64,000 bases of DNA from Lysobacter luteus (GTDB lineage: Bacteria > Pseudomonadota > Gammaproteobacteria > Xanthomonadales > Xanthomonadaceae), in the NCBI RefSeq assembly GCF_907164845.1, contig NZ_OU015430.1, positions 2,222,001 through 2,286,000 on the forward strand. The letters are read 5' to 3'. The position numbers and the translations under genes were made by a program. Position 1 is the first letter of the stretch. The number at the start of each line of letters is the position of its first letter. A model generated the notes under the pieces. That model did not search any database and had not been told where the DNA came from. It was given only the letters and a program-made list of their open reading frames with translations. Positions 10,361 to 18,620 of this stretch are shown here, piece after piece.

Positions 10361-10918
10361 TCAGAGCATTCCGGTTTCGAGCCGGGCAGCCTCGGACATC
10401 ATGTGCCGACCCCACGGCGGGTCGAACACCAGCTCGACATCGGCTTCGGCGACGGTCGGGATCAGCTCCACCTTGTCACGCACGTCAGATACCAGCACGT
10501 CCCCCATCCCGCAGCCGGGGGCGGTCAGCGTCATGCTGATGGCGACCAGCCGCTCGCCCGGACGCTCGGGGTGCGGAGCCACCGTGGCCTGGTAGACCAG
10601 CCCGAGGTCGACCACGTTGATCGGGATCTCGGGATCGAAACAGGTGCGCAGCTGCTTCCAGACCAGTTGCTCGACCGCCTCGTCATCGGCGCCTTCCTGC
10701 AGCTCGATCGGATCGGCCGGCTCCTTGCCGATCGCGTCGGCGTCCTGGCCGGCGATGCGGAACAGGTTGCCTTCGACGAACACCGTGTAGCTGCCGCCCA
10801 GCGCCTGGGTGATGTAGCCGACGCTGCCGGCCGGGAGGTTCACGGCGTCGCCCTGGGGCACCAGGACGGCGGGACAGTCGCGTTCGAAGCGGACGGGTTC
10901 ACTGCTGCGGGAGTACAT
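10361..10918 (-). CDS. sufT: Fe-S cluster maturation protein SufT (MIP18/DUF59 family)
   Basis: 185 residues from ATG 10918. The C-terminal half is a DUF59 domain with IPINVVDLGLVY and the cysteine-bearing TAPGCGMGDVL motif; the end VELVFDPPWGRHMMSE is typical of SufT. The N-terminal about 75 residues, with PAGSVGYITQALGGSYTVF, are the extension that separates SufT from smaller MIP18-like proteins. SufT supports Fe-S cluster assembly or delivery in the cytoplasm. Here it stands alone, without other suf genes nearby. An in-frame ATG at 10960 would add 14 residues; neither start has a clear Shine-Dalgarno. Confidence 0.87.
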   Translation of the reverse strand: MYSRSSEPVRFERDCPAVLVPQGDAVNLPAGSVGYITQALGGSYTVFVEGNLFRIAGQDADAIGKEPADPIELQEGADDEAVEQLVWKQLRTCFDPEIPINVVDLGLVYQATVAPHPERPGERLVAISMTLTAPGCGMGDVLVSDVRDKVELIPTVAEADVELVFDPPWGRHMMSEAARLETGML

Positions 10919-11020
10919 GGGCGGGGCGGCCGGAGGCGGAAACTTGAATCGGACCATTCTAGTCCAATATCGCCTGCGCGCCGTGCCCGCTATGCTGGCG
11001 CGCCGCCCCGACCCCACTGA

Positions 11021-11461
11021 ATGAGCCGTCCCGTGACCCCAGCCGCCCGCCGCACCTTCGCGCCCGTGGCGGCCCCCTTGACCGGCTGGCTGCTGCTGGT
11101 CCTCGGCGTGGCGACGTTCGTCGTGGCGTGGGTCGCGCTCGGATTCTCCAGCGGGCGGCAGCACAGTTGGATGGCAGTGCTGGGCGCGCTGGACGTGGCC
11201 CTGATGCTGCGGCTCGGGCGTTGGCGCCCGGGCAGCCTGCGCATACCCGTGGCGGTGCTGGCCACCTTCGTGATCATCGCGCTGGCCAACTGGGGCCAGA
11301 TCGCGGCACAACTGGGGAAGATGCTCGGCTACGCGCCCTGGGAGTCGGCGGTGCGACTGGGGTTCCACCACGCCTGGACCCTCACCCGGCTGGCCAACGA
11401 CGCTACCGATGTCGTCTGGTGGCTGCTGGCGGTGGTGGTGGCGGCGCTGGCCTCGCGCTGA
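11021..11461 (+). CDS. Hypothetical inner-membrane protein
   Basis: 146 residues with about four hydrophobic segments (roughly 19-42, 49-66, 73-96 and 128-144) and an Arg/Pro-rich N-terminus. No family motif was recognised. It reads toward pntB on the opposite strand, with about 10 bp between the two stop codons. The regular third-position GC bias and clean frame support a real gene. Function unknown. Confidence 0.7.
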   Translation: MSRPVTPAARRTFAPVAAPLTGWLLLVLGVATFVVAWVALGFSSGRQHSWMAVLGALDVALMLRLGRWRPGSLRIPVAVLATFVIIALANWGQIAAQLGKMLGYAPWESAVRLGFHHAWTLTRLANDATDVVWWLLAVVVAALASR

Positions 11462-11471
11462 TTGTCGGTGG

Positions 11472-12887
11472 TCAGTGGCCGCCGTCCATGGCCTTCAGCT
11501 CGCTGACCAGCGCGCCGGCCATCTCGGCCCCGTCGCCGTACAGCATCCGCGCGTTGTCGGCGTAGAACAGCGCATTCTCGATCCCCGCGAAGCCGGTGCC
11601 GCGGCCACGTTTGATCACCACCACGTTCTTCGCGTCCACCACGTCCAGGATCGGCATGCCGTAGATCGGCGACGCCGGATCGGTCCGGGCCACCGGGTTG
11701 ACCACGTCGTTGGCCCCGATCACCAGCGCGACGTCGGTCTGCCGGAACTCGGGGTTGATGTCGTCCATGTCGGTGATGAGGTCGTAGGGCACGCCGGCCT
11801 CGGCCAGCAGCACGTTCATGTGGCCGGGCATGCGACCGGCGACCGGGTGGATCGCGAACTTCACCTTGACCCCGCGTTCGACCAGCTTCTGGGTCAGCTC
11901 CCAGATCTTGTGCTGGGCCTGGGCTACGGCCATGCCGTAGCCCGGCACGATCACCACGCGCTCGGCGTAGGCCATCATCGCGGCCACGTCGCCGGCCTCG
12001 ATGGGTTTCTGCGCGCCGCTGATTTCCTGCGCCTCGCCGCCACCACCGAAGTTGGAGAACAGCACGCCGCTGATCGGCCGGTTCATCGCCCGGGCCATCA
12101 GCCGGGTCAGCAGCATGCCGGCCGCGCCGACCATGGTGCCGGCGATCACCAGCGCCTGGTTGCCAAGCACGTAGCCTTCGAACGCCACCGCCAATCCGGT
12201 CAGCGCGTTGTACAGCGAGATCACCACCGGCATGTCGGCGCCGCCGATCGGCAGCGTCATCAGAACGCCCAGCGCCAGCGCCAGCACGAAGAACGCAATG
12301 ATCACCGGCACCTCGAGCGTCGCCACCGCCCAGCCGCCGGCCACCACCATCGCGACGAACACCAGCGCGTTGAAGACCTGCTGGCCGGGGAACACGACCC
12401 TGCGGTCGAGCCGCCCGTCGAGCTTGGCCCAGGCGATCACCGAACCCGACAGCGACACCGCGCCGATCGCCGCGCCGAGCACCGCCAGCACCAGCGTGGC
12501 CATCGATGGCGAGGTGCCGGCCTGCGCGACCGCCGCCACGCCGGTGGCCATCGCCGAGAACCGCAGCAGCTCGACCGCGCCGATCGCCGCCGCCGAGCCA
12601 CCCCCCATGCCGTTGTAGAGCGCGACCATCTGCGGCATGTCAGTGATCGCGACGCGGCGTCCCGATACCCACGCCGCGCCTGCGCCGATGGCCAGCGCGG
12701 CGAGGATCAGACCGAGGTTGTCGAGTCCGAGCAGGCAGGTCGCCGCGGTCGCCAGCAACATGCCGACGCCGGCCCAGCGGATGCCGCTGCGCGCCGTGCG
12801 CGGCGAGGCCATCCGCTGCAGCCCGAGCAGGAACAACGTGGCCGCGACCAGGTAGCTCGCCGCGGCGAGCAGCCCCGCGGCGGTCAT
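11472..12887 (-). CDS. pntB: NAD(P) transhydrogenase subunit beta
   Basis: 471 residues, close to the family norm (about 460). The first about 270 residues form the membrane domain; the C-terminal third is the NADP(H)-binding domain III, with VPGYGMAVAQAQ, the KFAIHPVAGRMPGHMNVLLAE-like block and a VALVIGANDVVNPVA segment. The enzyme couples proton entry to hydride transfer from NADH to NADP+ and supplies NADPH. The start at 12887 overlaps the pntAB stop by 4 bp, so the two are coupled. The catalytic alpha subunit part (pntAA) lies 1.6 kb upstream beyond three genes on the other strand. Confidence 0.95.
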   Translation of the reverse strand: MTAAGLLAAASYLVAATLFLLGLQRMASPRTARSGIRWAGVGMLLATAATCLLGLDNLGLILAALAIGAGAAWVSGRRVAITDMPQMVALYNGMGGGSAAAIGAVELLRFSAMATGVAAVAQAGTSPSMATLVLAVLGAAIGAVSLSGSVIAWAKLDGRLDRRVVFPGQQVFNALVFVAMVVAGGWAVATLEVPVIIAFFVLALALGVLMTLPIGGADMPVVISLYNALTGLAVAFEGYVLGNQALVIAGTMVGAAGMLLTRLMARAMNRPISGVLFSNFGGGGEAQEISGAQKPIEAGDVAAMMAYAERVVIVPGYGMAVAQAQHKIWELTQKLVERGVKVKFAIHPVAGRMPGHMNVLLAEAGVPYDLITDMDDINPEFRQTDVALVIGANDVVNPVARTDPASPIYGMPILDVVDAKNVVVIKRGRGTGFAGIENALFYADNARMLYGDGAEMAGALVSELKAMDGGH

Positions 12888-13234
12888 CCGGCGTCCCCGC
12901 CCGGCTTGCCGGCGTCGTCGGCGCCCGGTTTCCGACTGGGCTTGAACATCTCAAGCATGCGTTCGGTCACCACGTAGCCACCGGCCGCGTTACCGGCTCC
13001 CAGAACCACCGCGACGAAACCGATCGCCTTCTCCAGGGTGGTGTCGGCGTGGCCGAGCACGACCATCGCCCCGACCAGCACGATGCCGTGGATGAAGTTG
13101 GAGCCCGACATCAGCGGCGTGTGCAGGATCACCGGCACGCGCGAAATGATCACGTGGCCGGCGATCGCCGCCAGCATGAAGATGTAGAGCACCGTGAACG
13201 CCTGTGCCACCGATCCGTCGCCCATCCCCGCCAC
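12884..13234 (-). CDS. pntAB: NAD(P) transhydrogenase subunit alpha, membrane part (PntAB/alpha-2)
   Basis: 116 residues. It has three membrane segments with the family motifs VILHTPLMSGSNFIHGI and AGGYVVTERMLEMF, and a short charged tail. It corresponds to the C-terminal membrane domain of E. coli PntA, which is a separate polypeptide in many bacteria. It works with PntAA and PntB in the inner membrane. Its stop overlaps the pntB start by 4 bp. Its start lies 152 bp from the divergent sigma-factor gene, so it probably has its own promoter rather than depending on pntAA. Confidence 0.92.
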   Translation of the reverse strand: MAGMGDGSVAQAFTVLYIFMLAAIAGHVIISRVPVILHTPLMSGSNFIHGIVLVGAMVVLGHADTTLEKAIGFVAVVLGAGNAAGGYVVTERMLEMFKPSRKPGADDAGKPGGDAG

Positions 13235-13386
13235 CCTGCCGTCCGGCCTGCGATGTCGCCCGCATCATAACCACGGCCGCCGCGGCGGCGCAGCCGACCC
13301 TGTCAACCGGGGGTGCCGCCGCGCGTTCCCATCCCCGCAGCAGCGCTGCCTGAGGCAGTACCGATGACTGCGTATATCCTCGAAAC

Positions 13387-13986
13387 GTGAATGCAGATGC
13401 CGACGACGACATCCATGCCGCGCCCTCCCCAGGCGCCCACGCGCCTGCCGGGAGCGCTGCGCCGCCACGCCGGGAGTACGCGTCGCTGGACCATTTCCTG
13501 GCCGGCATCGGTCCGCGTGCCTTCCGCTTCGCCGAACTCGGGCTGCGCCAGCGCGACGATGCACTCGACGCGGTGCAGGACGCCATGGTGAAGATGCTGA
13601 ATTACCAGGACCGGCCGACCACCGAATGGACCCCGTTGTTCTGGCGGATCCTGCGCAGCCGGATCGTCGACGTCCAGCGGCGTCGGACCTTCCGCCTGCG
13701 CTGGTTGGCGCCGCCGCCCGAACGCGAAGACGGCGGCCTGCCCGACTGGACCGACGAAGGGCCGGGCCCGGCGCGCGTCCACGAGGGACAGGAGGCCTAC
13801 GCGCGCCTTTCAGAGGCGATAGCCCGCCTGCCCGCGCGGCAACGCGAGGCGTTCACGTTGCGGGTGCTTGAAGAGCTGGACGTGGCCACCACCGCCGAGG
13901 TGATGGGCTGCGGCGAGGGCTCGGTCAAGACCCACCTGTCGCGCGCCCGTGCGACGCTGCAGCAGCAACTGGAGGATTGGCGATGA
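13387..13986 (+). CDS. ECF-type RNA polymerase sigma factor
   Basis: 199 residues from a GTG start at 13387; no in-frame ATG gives a complete domain. Region 2 is visible at about residues 45-105 (FRFAELGLRQRDDALDAVQDAM, with a WRILRSRIVDVQRRR block). Region 4 is at about 140-195 (LPARQREAFTLRVLEE, then a helix-turn-helix ending GSVKTHLSRARATL). The N-terminal 30 residues are Ala/Pro-rich and not conserved. It directs RNA polymerase to an unknown promoter set. It overlaps the next membrane gene (ATGA), the usual layout for an ECF sigma factor with its anti-sigma partner. The trio reads opposite to the pnt genes on both sides. Confidence 0.88.
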   Translation: MNADADDDIHAAPSPGAHAPAGSAAPPRREYASLDHFLAGIGPRAFRFAELGLRQRDDALDAVQDAMVKMLNYQDRPTTEWTPLFWRILRSRIVDVQRRRTFRLRWLAPPPEREDGGLPDWTDEGPGPARVHEGQEAYARLSEAIARLPARQREAFTLRVLEELDVATTAEVMGCGEGSVKTHLSRARATLQQQLEDWR

Positions 13987-14420
13987 GACGCGACGCCCTT
14001 CGCGACGCCCCTCGCGACTCCCACCACGACGACGCCTTCGACCGGGCCGCGCGCGACTGCCACGCGCAGGCACTGGCCCACCTGTCCGCGCCGACCCGCC
14101 GACGGTTGCGCGAGGCCCGCCAGGCACCGCGCCGCGCCGCGCCGGCGTGGCGCGGCTGGTTGGTGGGGGGAGGCACCGCCACCGCCGCGGTGGCGATCGC
14201 CATGCTGGCCATGACCCTCCACCGCCCACCGGCAAGCACGCCGCGACCGGTCGACCAGGTGGTGGCCGCCGCCGATCCGCTTGAACAAGCCAGCCGCCGG
14301 GCCAGCGCCGACAGCGAAGTCGACGAGATCCTGGCCGCGCTGGACGAGGATCCCGGCCTCTACCTGTGGCTGGCCGCCAACGACGACACCCTGCCGCCTC
14401 CTGCGGACCGACGACCATGA
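13983..14420 (+). CDS. Single-pass membrane protein, putative anti-sigma partner (DUF3619-like)
   Basis: 145 residues from ATG 13983, which overlaps the sigma-factor stop and is preceded by GGAGG (13971-13975) at good spacing; a TTG six bases upstream is a less likely start. The Arg-rich cytoplasmic N-terminus (residues 1-55, with ALAHLSAPTRRRLREAR) is followed by one membrane span (about 58-80) and an acidic periplasmic tail. The layout is that of small anti-sigma-like proteins found next to this sigma group in xanthomonads; no zinc-binding HxxxCxxC motif is present. The role as anti-sigma factor is inferred from position and topology. Confidence 0.7.
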   Translation: MRRDALRDAPRDSHHDDAFDRAARDCHAQALAHLSAPTRRRLREARQAPRRAAPAWRGWLVGGGTATAAVAIAMLAMTLHRPPASTPRPVDQVVAAADPLEQASRRASADSEVDEILAALDEDPGLYLWLAANDDTLPPPADRRP

Positions 14421-14857
14421 ACACGACCTTCCATCGCCACCTCCGCGTCGCCGCGCTCACCATGCTGTTCGCAGTCGCGCCGGCGGCGGCCGCACCCCAG
14501 GCCTTGCCGGCCTGGGACCAGTTGACCGGGGCGCAGCGCGAGCAATTGATTGCACCGATCCGCGCCCGCTGGAACGCCGAGCCGGAGCAACGCGCGCACA
14601 TGCTCGAGCGCGCGGAGCGCTGGCAGCAGCTCAGTCCCGATCAGCGAGCGCGCGCGCACCAGGGTGTCCGGCGCTGGAAACACATGTCGCCCGCGCAACG
14701 CGACGAAGCGCGGGCGCTTTATGCACGAATGCGCACGCTGGACGAAGACGGGCGCCGTGCGCTGAAGGCGAAGTGGCGCGCGATGACCGCCGCCGAACGC
14801 AAGGCCTGGGTGGCGGCGAACCCGGCACCGAAGCCGCGCGACGACTGCGACGAGTAA
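14417..14857 (+). CDS. DUF3106 family exported protein
   Basis: 146 residues from ATG 14417 (ATGA overlap with the preceding gene). A signal peptide (about 1-25, ending AAAAPQ) is followed by helical repeats with regular Trp and Arg: PAWDQLTGAQREQL, then LERAERWQQLSPDQRARA, then RRWKHMSPAQRDEA and a last KWRAMTAAERKAWV. This is the DUF3106 pattern, repeats of about 20 residues of the form W-x-x-L/M-S-P-x-x-R. The function is unknown; such proteins resemble Spy/CpxP-like periplasmic helical proteins in composition. Third gene of the sigma cassette; it ends 8 bp from the convergent pntAA stop. Confidence 0.82.
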   Translation: MNTTFHRHLRVAALTMLFAVAPAAAAPQALPAWDQLTGAQREQLIAPIRARWNAEPEQRAHMLERAERWQQLSPDQRARAHQGVRRWKHMSPAQRDEARALYARMRTLDEDGRRALKAKWRAMTAAERKAWVAANPAPKPRDDCDE

Positions 14858-14865
14858 CCCGTCCG

Positions 14866-16023
14866 TCAGGTCACGGGTGAAGCCGCCGCGGCGGCTTCTC
14901 GGGGCGACACCGGCGGTTCCGGCCACACGGTCTTCGCCAGCAGTTCGTCCTCCCAGTCGAACGCGAGCGCGCCGTCGACGAGCAGCAGGCGGGTGAAATT
15001 GAACAGGTTGCGGGCGTACATCTCGCTGGCGTGCACCGCGCCACTGCTGGCGAGGTCCAATGGCCCGGCGACGGTGACGCCGCCGGTTTCGACGGTCTCG
15101 CCCGGGCGGGTCGCCTCGCAGTTGCCGCCACTTTCCGCCGCCAGGTCGACAACGACGCTGCCCGGCTTCATGCCTTCCACCATCGCGCGGGTGATGATCC
15201 GCGGCGCGGCCCGTCCGGGCACTGCTGCCGTGGTGACCACCACGTCGACGCCTTTCAGGTGTTCGGCCAACCGCCGCTGCTGTTCGGCCCGCTCCTCGTC
15301 GGTCAGCGCGCGCGCATAGCCGCCCTCGCCCGCCGCAGTTACGCCCAGGTCGAGGAAGCGTGCGCCAAGCGACCCGATCTGCTCGCGGGTTTCGGGCCGC
15401 ACATCGAAGCCCTCGACCTGCGCGCCCAGCCGCCGGGCGGTGGCGATCGCCTGCAGGCCGGCGACACCGGCACCGATCACCAGCACCTTCGACGGCCGGA
15501 TCGTGCCGGCGGCGGTGGTCAGCATCGGGAAGAACCGTGGCGCCAGCCCGGCCGCGACCAGCATCGCCTTGTAGCCGGCCATGCCCGCCTGCGAACTGAG
15601 CACGTCCATCGCCTGCGCGCGCGTGGTGCGCGGCAGCCGCTCGAGGGGGAACGCAATCAGGCCACGACTGCGGATCGCCTCGGCGCGCTCCGGCTCGGCC
15701 TCGGGTGCAAGCACGCCGATCAGGACCGCGCCTTGCCGCATGCGTGAGAGTTGCGCCGGCGCGGGCGGCTGCACGCACAGGACGATGTCGGCGGCTTCCA
15801 GTGCCTGCGCAATATCGGCAACCGGCTCGGCACCCGTCTCGGCGTAGGCCTCGTCGGTGAACCCGGCAGCCAGCCCGGCGCCGCGTTCGATCCGGATGCG
15901 CGCGCCCGCGGTCGCCAGCTTGCGCGCCGTTTCAGGTGTCAGCGCGACCCGACGTTCGCCCGGCGCGGTCTCGCGGGGCACGCCGATGGTCACCGGTGTG
16001 TCGGATGCTGCGGCCATGCACAC
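14866..16023 (-). CDS. pntAA: NAD(P) transhydrogenase subunit alpha, NAD-binding part (PntAA/alpha-1)
   Basis: 385 residues (379 if ATG 16005 replaces 16023). It has the alanine-dehydrogenase/transhydrogenase N-terminal domain (IGVPRETAPGERRVALTP) and a Rossmann nucleotide-binding domain with VLVIGAGVAGLQAIATARRLGA at about 190-210, followed by GFDVRPETREQIGSLGARF. It binds NADH and donates hydride to NADP+ on PntB. It normally sits directly before pntAB and pntB; here a three-gene cassette on the opposite strand separates them. The end is convergent with the DUF3106 gene. Confidence 0.93.
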   Translation of the reverse strand: MCMAAASDTPVTIGVPRETAPGERRVALTPETARKLATAGARIRIERGAGLAAGFTDEAYAETGAEPVADIAQALEAADIVLCVQPPAPAQLSRMRQGAVLIGVLAPEAEPERAEAIRSRGLIAFPLERLPRTTRAQAMDVLSSQAGMAGYKAMLVAAGLAPRFFPMLTTAAGTIRPSKVLVIGAGVAGLQAIATARRLGAQVEGFDVRPETREQIGSLGARFLDLGVTAAGEGGYARALTDEERAEQQRRLAEHLKGVDVVVTTAAVPGRAAPRIITRAMVEGMKPGSVVVDLAAESGGNCEATRPGETVETGGVTVAGPLDLASSGAVHASEMYARNLFNFTRLLLVDGALAFDWEDELLAKTVWPEPPVSPREAAAAASPVT

Positions 16024-16062
16024 GCTCCCTGACGAGGTCGGGGCATCGTAGCGAATGGGGTG

Positions 16063-16083
16063 CGCCGGCGCGATGCGCCGGCG
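16063..16083 (-). terminator. GC-rich hairpin directly after the DUF1631 gene
   Basis: CGCCGGCG at 16063-16070 and again at 16076-16083 (self-complementary arms, 5-nt loop) abut the DUF1631 stop codon at 16084-16086. There is no T tract, so termination is only suggested by position. Confidence 0.35.
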
Positions 16084-18504
16084 TCAGTGTTGCCCGACCG
16101 CCCGGTCCAGCTGCTGGCGCACCTGGCGCATGGCCTGCTCGAACGCGGTCGGCTCGCAGCCCAGTTGCAGGCGGCCGGCCGCATGCAGGCTGGCCAGCTC
16201 CTCGACCGAGGCGACCAGCACCCGCAGGCCACGGCGGTTGACCAGCAGGCGGCGCGCGGTCAGCGGGCTGACCCACGCCACCTTGGCGTCCACGCTCTCG
16301 CCATGGATGTCGGTCATCTGCAACCACTCGCCCGGTTCGAGGGCGCGCATCTGCTCGGCCATCGCCGGGTCGAAACGCAGGGTGTCGGTGCCACCGGCGA
16401 CCCATAGTCCTCGCTCGGCGTCGTCATCATCCGGGGTGGCCGGCGGCGCGTCGTGCAGGTCGCGCGGGGCGTGCGGGTAGATCAGCCCCTTCACCAGGAC
16501 CGCCAGGCCATGCTCGGCGGCGCTGTGGTCGAGGCCGGAGCTGCCCAGGCAGGCGATGATCGCCGGCTGCAGCGCCAGCAGGCGCGTCGCCAGGTCGCGT
16601 CCGCGGCCTTCGGATGCAATCCGATCGGCATCCACCAGCGCGTCACCCAGGGCGATGGCCTCGCGGTAGCGCTCGCTCTCGCCACCCTCGCGCAGCAGGA
16701 CCTGGACCAGGTGGTGGCGCCAGGAACCGGTGAGGAATTCGGCAACCCCGCGGCTCAGCGGCGGCGCGGCCAGCCGGCGTGCGAGGACGCTGTCCGCCTG
16801 CTCGCGCGCGTTCGACAGCCGCTCGCGGCCGAACGTGGCCTTGGCGGCGCGCTCGGCCTGCAGCTCGATGCGACGGCGCTGCTGCTGCAGCAACGCGTCC
16901 AGCTCGGCGTGCGCGGTCTCGAAGATCGCAAGGTCCTCGTTGTACTCGGCGACCACCCGCTGCGACGCGGCCGCGGCGCGGTCCAGCAACTCGCGTTCCT
17001 GCGGGGTCTCGCCCTTGTTGCCGGCGCAGGCCTCGGTGATCGCATCCAGCAGGCGCCGCGCCGGATGCGCGGGCTGCACGAACAGGCTCTGGTCGGTCAG
17101 GGCCACCTTGACGAACGGCAGCACCAGACGCGCATACAGCCGGCGGGCACGGTCCTGCAAGTGGTGGCTCTGGAACAGCGAGTCGAACAGCAACGCGACC
17201 AGGTCGATCGCATCCTCCTCGTCGCCGCTGAAACGGATGTGCTCGGGATCCAGGCCCAACCGGCGGGAGCCGTCGTTGAGCTGGTCGCGGATCGCGGTCG
17301 CCAGTCGGCCGGAACCGGCCAGCGCCCGGGCGAAGACGTCGGAAGGCTCGCCCTGCAGCAGCGAGGCGACGCTGACGACCTCGTCCACCCGCAGTTCGCG
17401 GCGCGAACCCGGTTGCTGCACGGGTGCGCCGGTGGCGGGCGTCGTGGGCGCCATGCGGCCATCGCGCCAGGCGTGGAGCATCTGCCGCAGTTCGCCGAGC
17501 TCGGCGCTGGTGGGTGCAGCCCGGTCGCCAGTACCCGGGTGGCCGGGCTGGCCCGGCTGGCCGGGCGCCGAGCCCGCGGTGCCATGCCCCATTTCGGCGC
17601 CGTAACCGCCACCGGTTCCGGTTCCGGTGCCTGCTCCCGTACCTGCTGCGCCGCCCTGGCCACCCATGCCGTAACCGGTGGCGCCGGCAGCGTCGGGATT
17701 CCATCCGGCGGACTGGCCTCCGGCGACGCCGGCCTGTCCGGGAACTGGTCCCCCGCCGTGCCCGTAGGTATCGGCATAGGGCGAGTCAGTGGGCCCCGTG
17801 GGCGCCGGAGACGGGATCGGCCGACGTATGGTCGGCGCCGCCGGCGGCTGCTCGACGCTGCCACCGAAGCCGCTGCGGGCAAGCAGTTCGTTGACCTGCG
17901 CGTAGAACTCGCCGAGCACCTTGCCCAGCTCGCGCTCGTAATGGCCGAACAGCAGCGCGCGCAGCGCCGCGGGGATCTGCTCGTCGGTGAAGGTCTCGAC
18001 GAAGGCATCGGCCAGCCGGGTCGGACCCACCGGATTCGGGATCGGCGGAAGGCCGAGCACGGTCGTGACGACCTGGAGGCGGCCGCGCAGTTGCTCGAGC
18101 ATCGCCTTGAAACGGTGGCCCAGCGACTCGGCGAGGTTCTGCCCGGCCAGGTGGAAGTCGATCTGGCTCTCGTCGATCAGCCCCAGCGGCAGCTCGCCGC
18201 GGTTGCGGATGCGCAGCGCGCGGAACTCGTCGAAGCCCTGCCCGACGTTCTGCCGGTAGCGCATGACATGGGCCGACTGGTGCTGGCGGAGCACCCAGAG
18301 TGCGGCCTGGTTCTGGTACAGCAACTGCGGCGCGTCGCGCCCGTCGTCGTCATGGACCGCGGTCTTCAGTGCTTCTTCGATGTCCGGATACAGGGTGGCC
18401 GGCAATCCGCCCAGCAACTCGAGCGCGAGGCGTTTGACCTCTTCGAGCACGCGCATCGGGTCGGTACGCGAAGTACGAGCCGAATCAAGCGGTTGAATGG
18501 ACAC
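16084..18504 (-). CDS. DUF1631 family protein
   Basis: 806 residues, the size range of DUF1631 proteins (often mislabelled as thymidine phosphorylase). The N-terminal third (to about 215) and the C-terminal half (about 330-800) are helical and conserved in style. Between them, about residues 215-330, is a Pro/Gly/Thr-rich low-complexity linker with runs such as GTGAGTGTGTGGGYG. The C-terminus resembles a PilZ-like or other small beta domain (GEWLQMTDIHGESVDAKVAW). No enzymatic motif was recognised and function is unknown; in related bacteria the family has been linked with cyclic-di-GMP or surface traits only loosely. Divergent from the nitroreductase gene with a 108-bp shared upstream region. 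Confidence 0.8.
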   Translation of the reverse strand: MSIQPLDSARTSRTDPMRVLEEVKRLALELLGGLPATLYPDIEEALKTAVHDDDGRDAPQLLYQNQAALWVLRQHQSAHVMRYRQNVGQGFDEFRALRIRNRGELPLGLIDESQIDFHLAGQNLAESLGHRFKAMLEQLRGRLQVVTTVLGLPPIPNPVGPTRLADAFVETFTDEQIPAALRALLFGHYERELGKVLGEFYAQVNELLARSGFGGSVEQPPAAPTIRRPIPSPAPTGPTDSPYADTYGHGGGPVPGQAGVAGGQSAGWNPDAAGATGYGMGGQGGAAGTGAGTGTGTGGGYGAEMGHGTAGSAPGQPGQPGHPGTGDRAAPTSAELGELRQMLHAWRDGRMAPTTPATGAPVQQPGSRRELRVDEVVSVASLLQGEPSDVFARALAGSGRLATAIRDQLNDGSRRLGLDPEHIRFSGDEEDAIDLVALLFDSLFQSHHLQDRARRLYARLVLPFVKVALTDQSLFVQPAHPARRLLDAITEACAGNKGETPQERELLDRAAAASQRVVAEYNEDLAIFETAHAELDALLQQQRRRIELQAERAAKATFGRERLSNAREQADSVLARRLAAPPLSRGVAEFLTGSWRHHLVQVLLREGGESERYREAIALGDALVDADRIASEGRGRDLATRLLALQPAIIACLGSSGLDHSAAEHGLAVLVKGLIYPHAPRDLHDAPPATPDDDDAERGLWVAGGTDTLRFDPAMAEQMRALEPGEWLQMTDIHGESVDAKVAWVSPLTARRLLVNRRGLRVLVASVEELASLHAAGRLQLGCEPTAFEQAMRQVRQQLDRAVGQH

Positions 18505-18604
18505 GGAAGCGTTCCCCGGACAGAAAGTGACGCGACGGGTCGGTCAGGACGTGGGTCGGAGCATAGTGGCAATATGGGTCAATGACCCCGCGTCGTCACG
18601 AACC

Positions 18605-18620
18605 TGTGACCCATGTCACC
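18605..18620. promoter_or_regulatory. CRP/Clp-like site overlapping the nitroreductase start codon
   Basis: TGTGA-CCCATG-TCACC matches the CRP-family consensus TGTGA-N6-TCACA at 9 of 10 positions. It spans the ATG at 18613 and lies about 100 bp upstream of the DUF1631 start on the other strand. Xanthomonads encode Clp, a CRP relative with the same site preference. Only the match is seen; binding is inferred. Confidence 0.4.

Noticed and set aside
14366-14880. Extra start sites and frames inside the DUF3106 gene
   Set aside because: ATG 14417 overlaps the preceding stop and gives a clean signal peptide; other frames lack one.
18570-18600. GGGTCAATGACCC near the DUF1631/nitroreductase gap and TGACCCAATGGGTCA near sufT as one shared operator
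   Set aside because: The half-sites are in opposite arrangement and the two genes are unrelated; similarity is likely chance in a GC-rich region.
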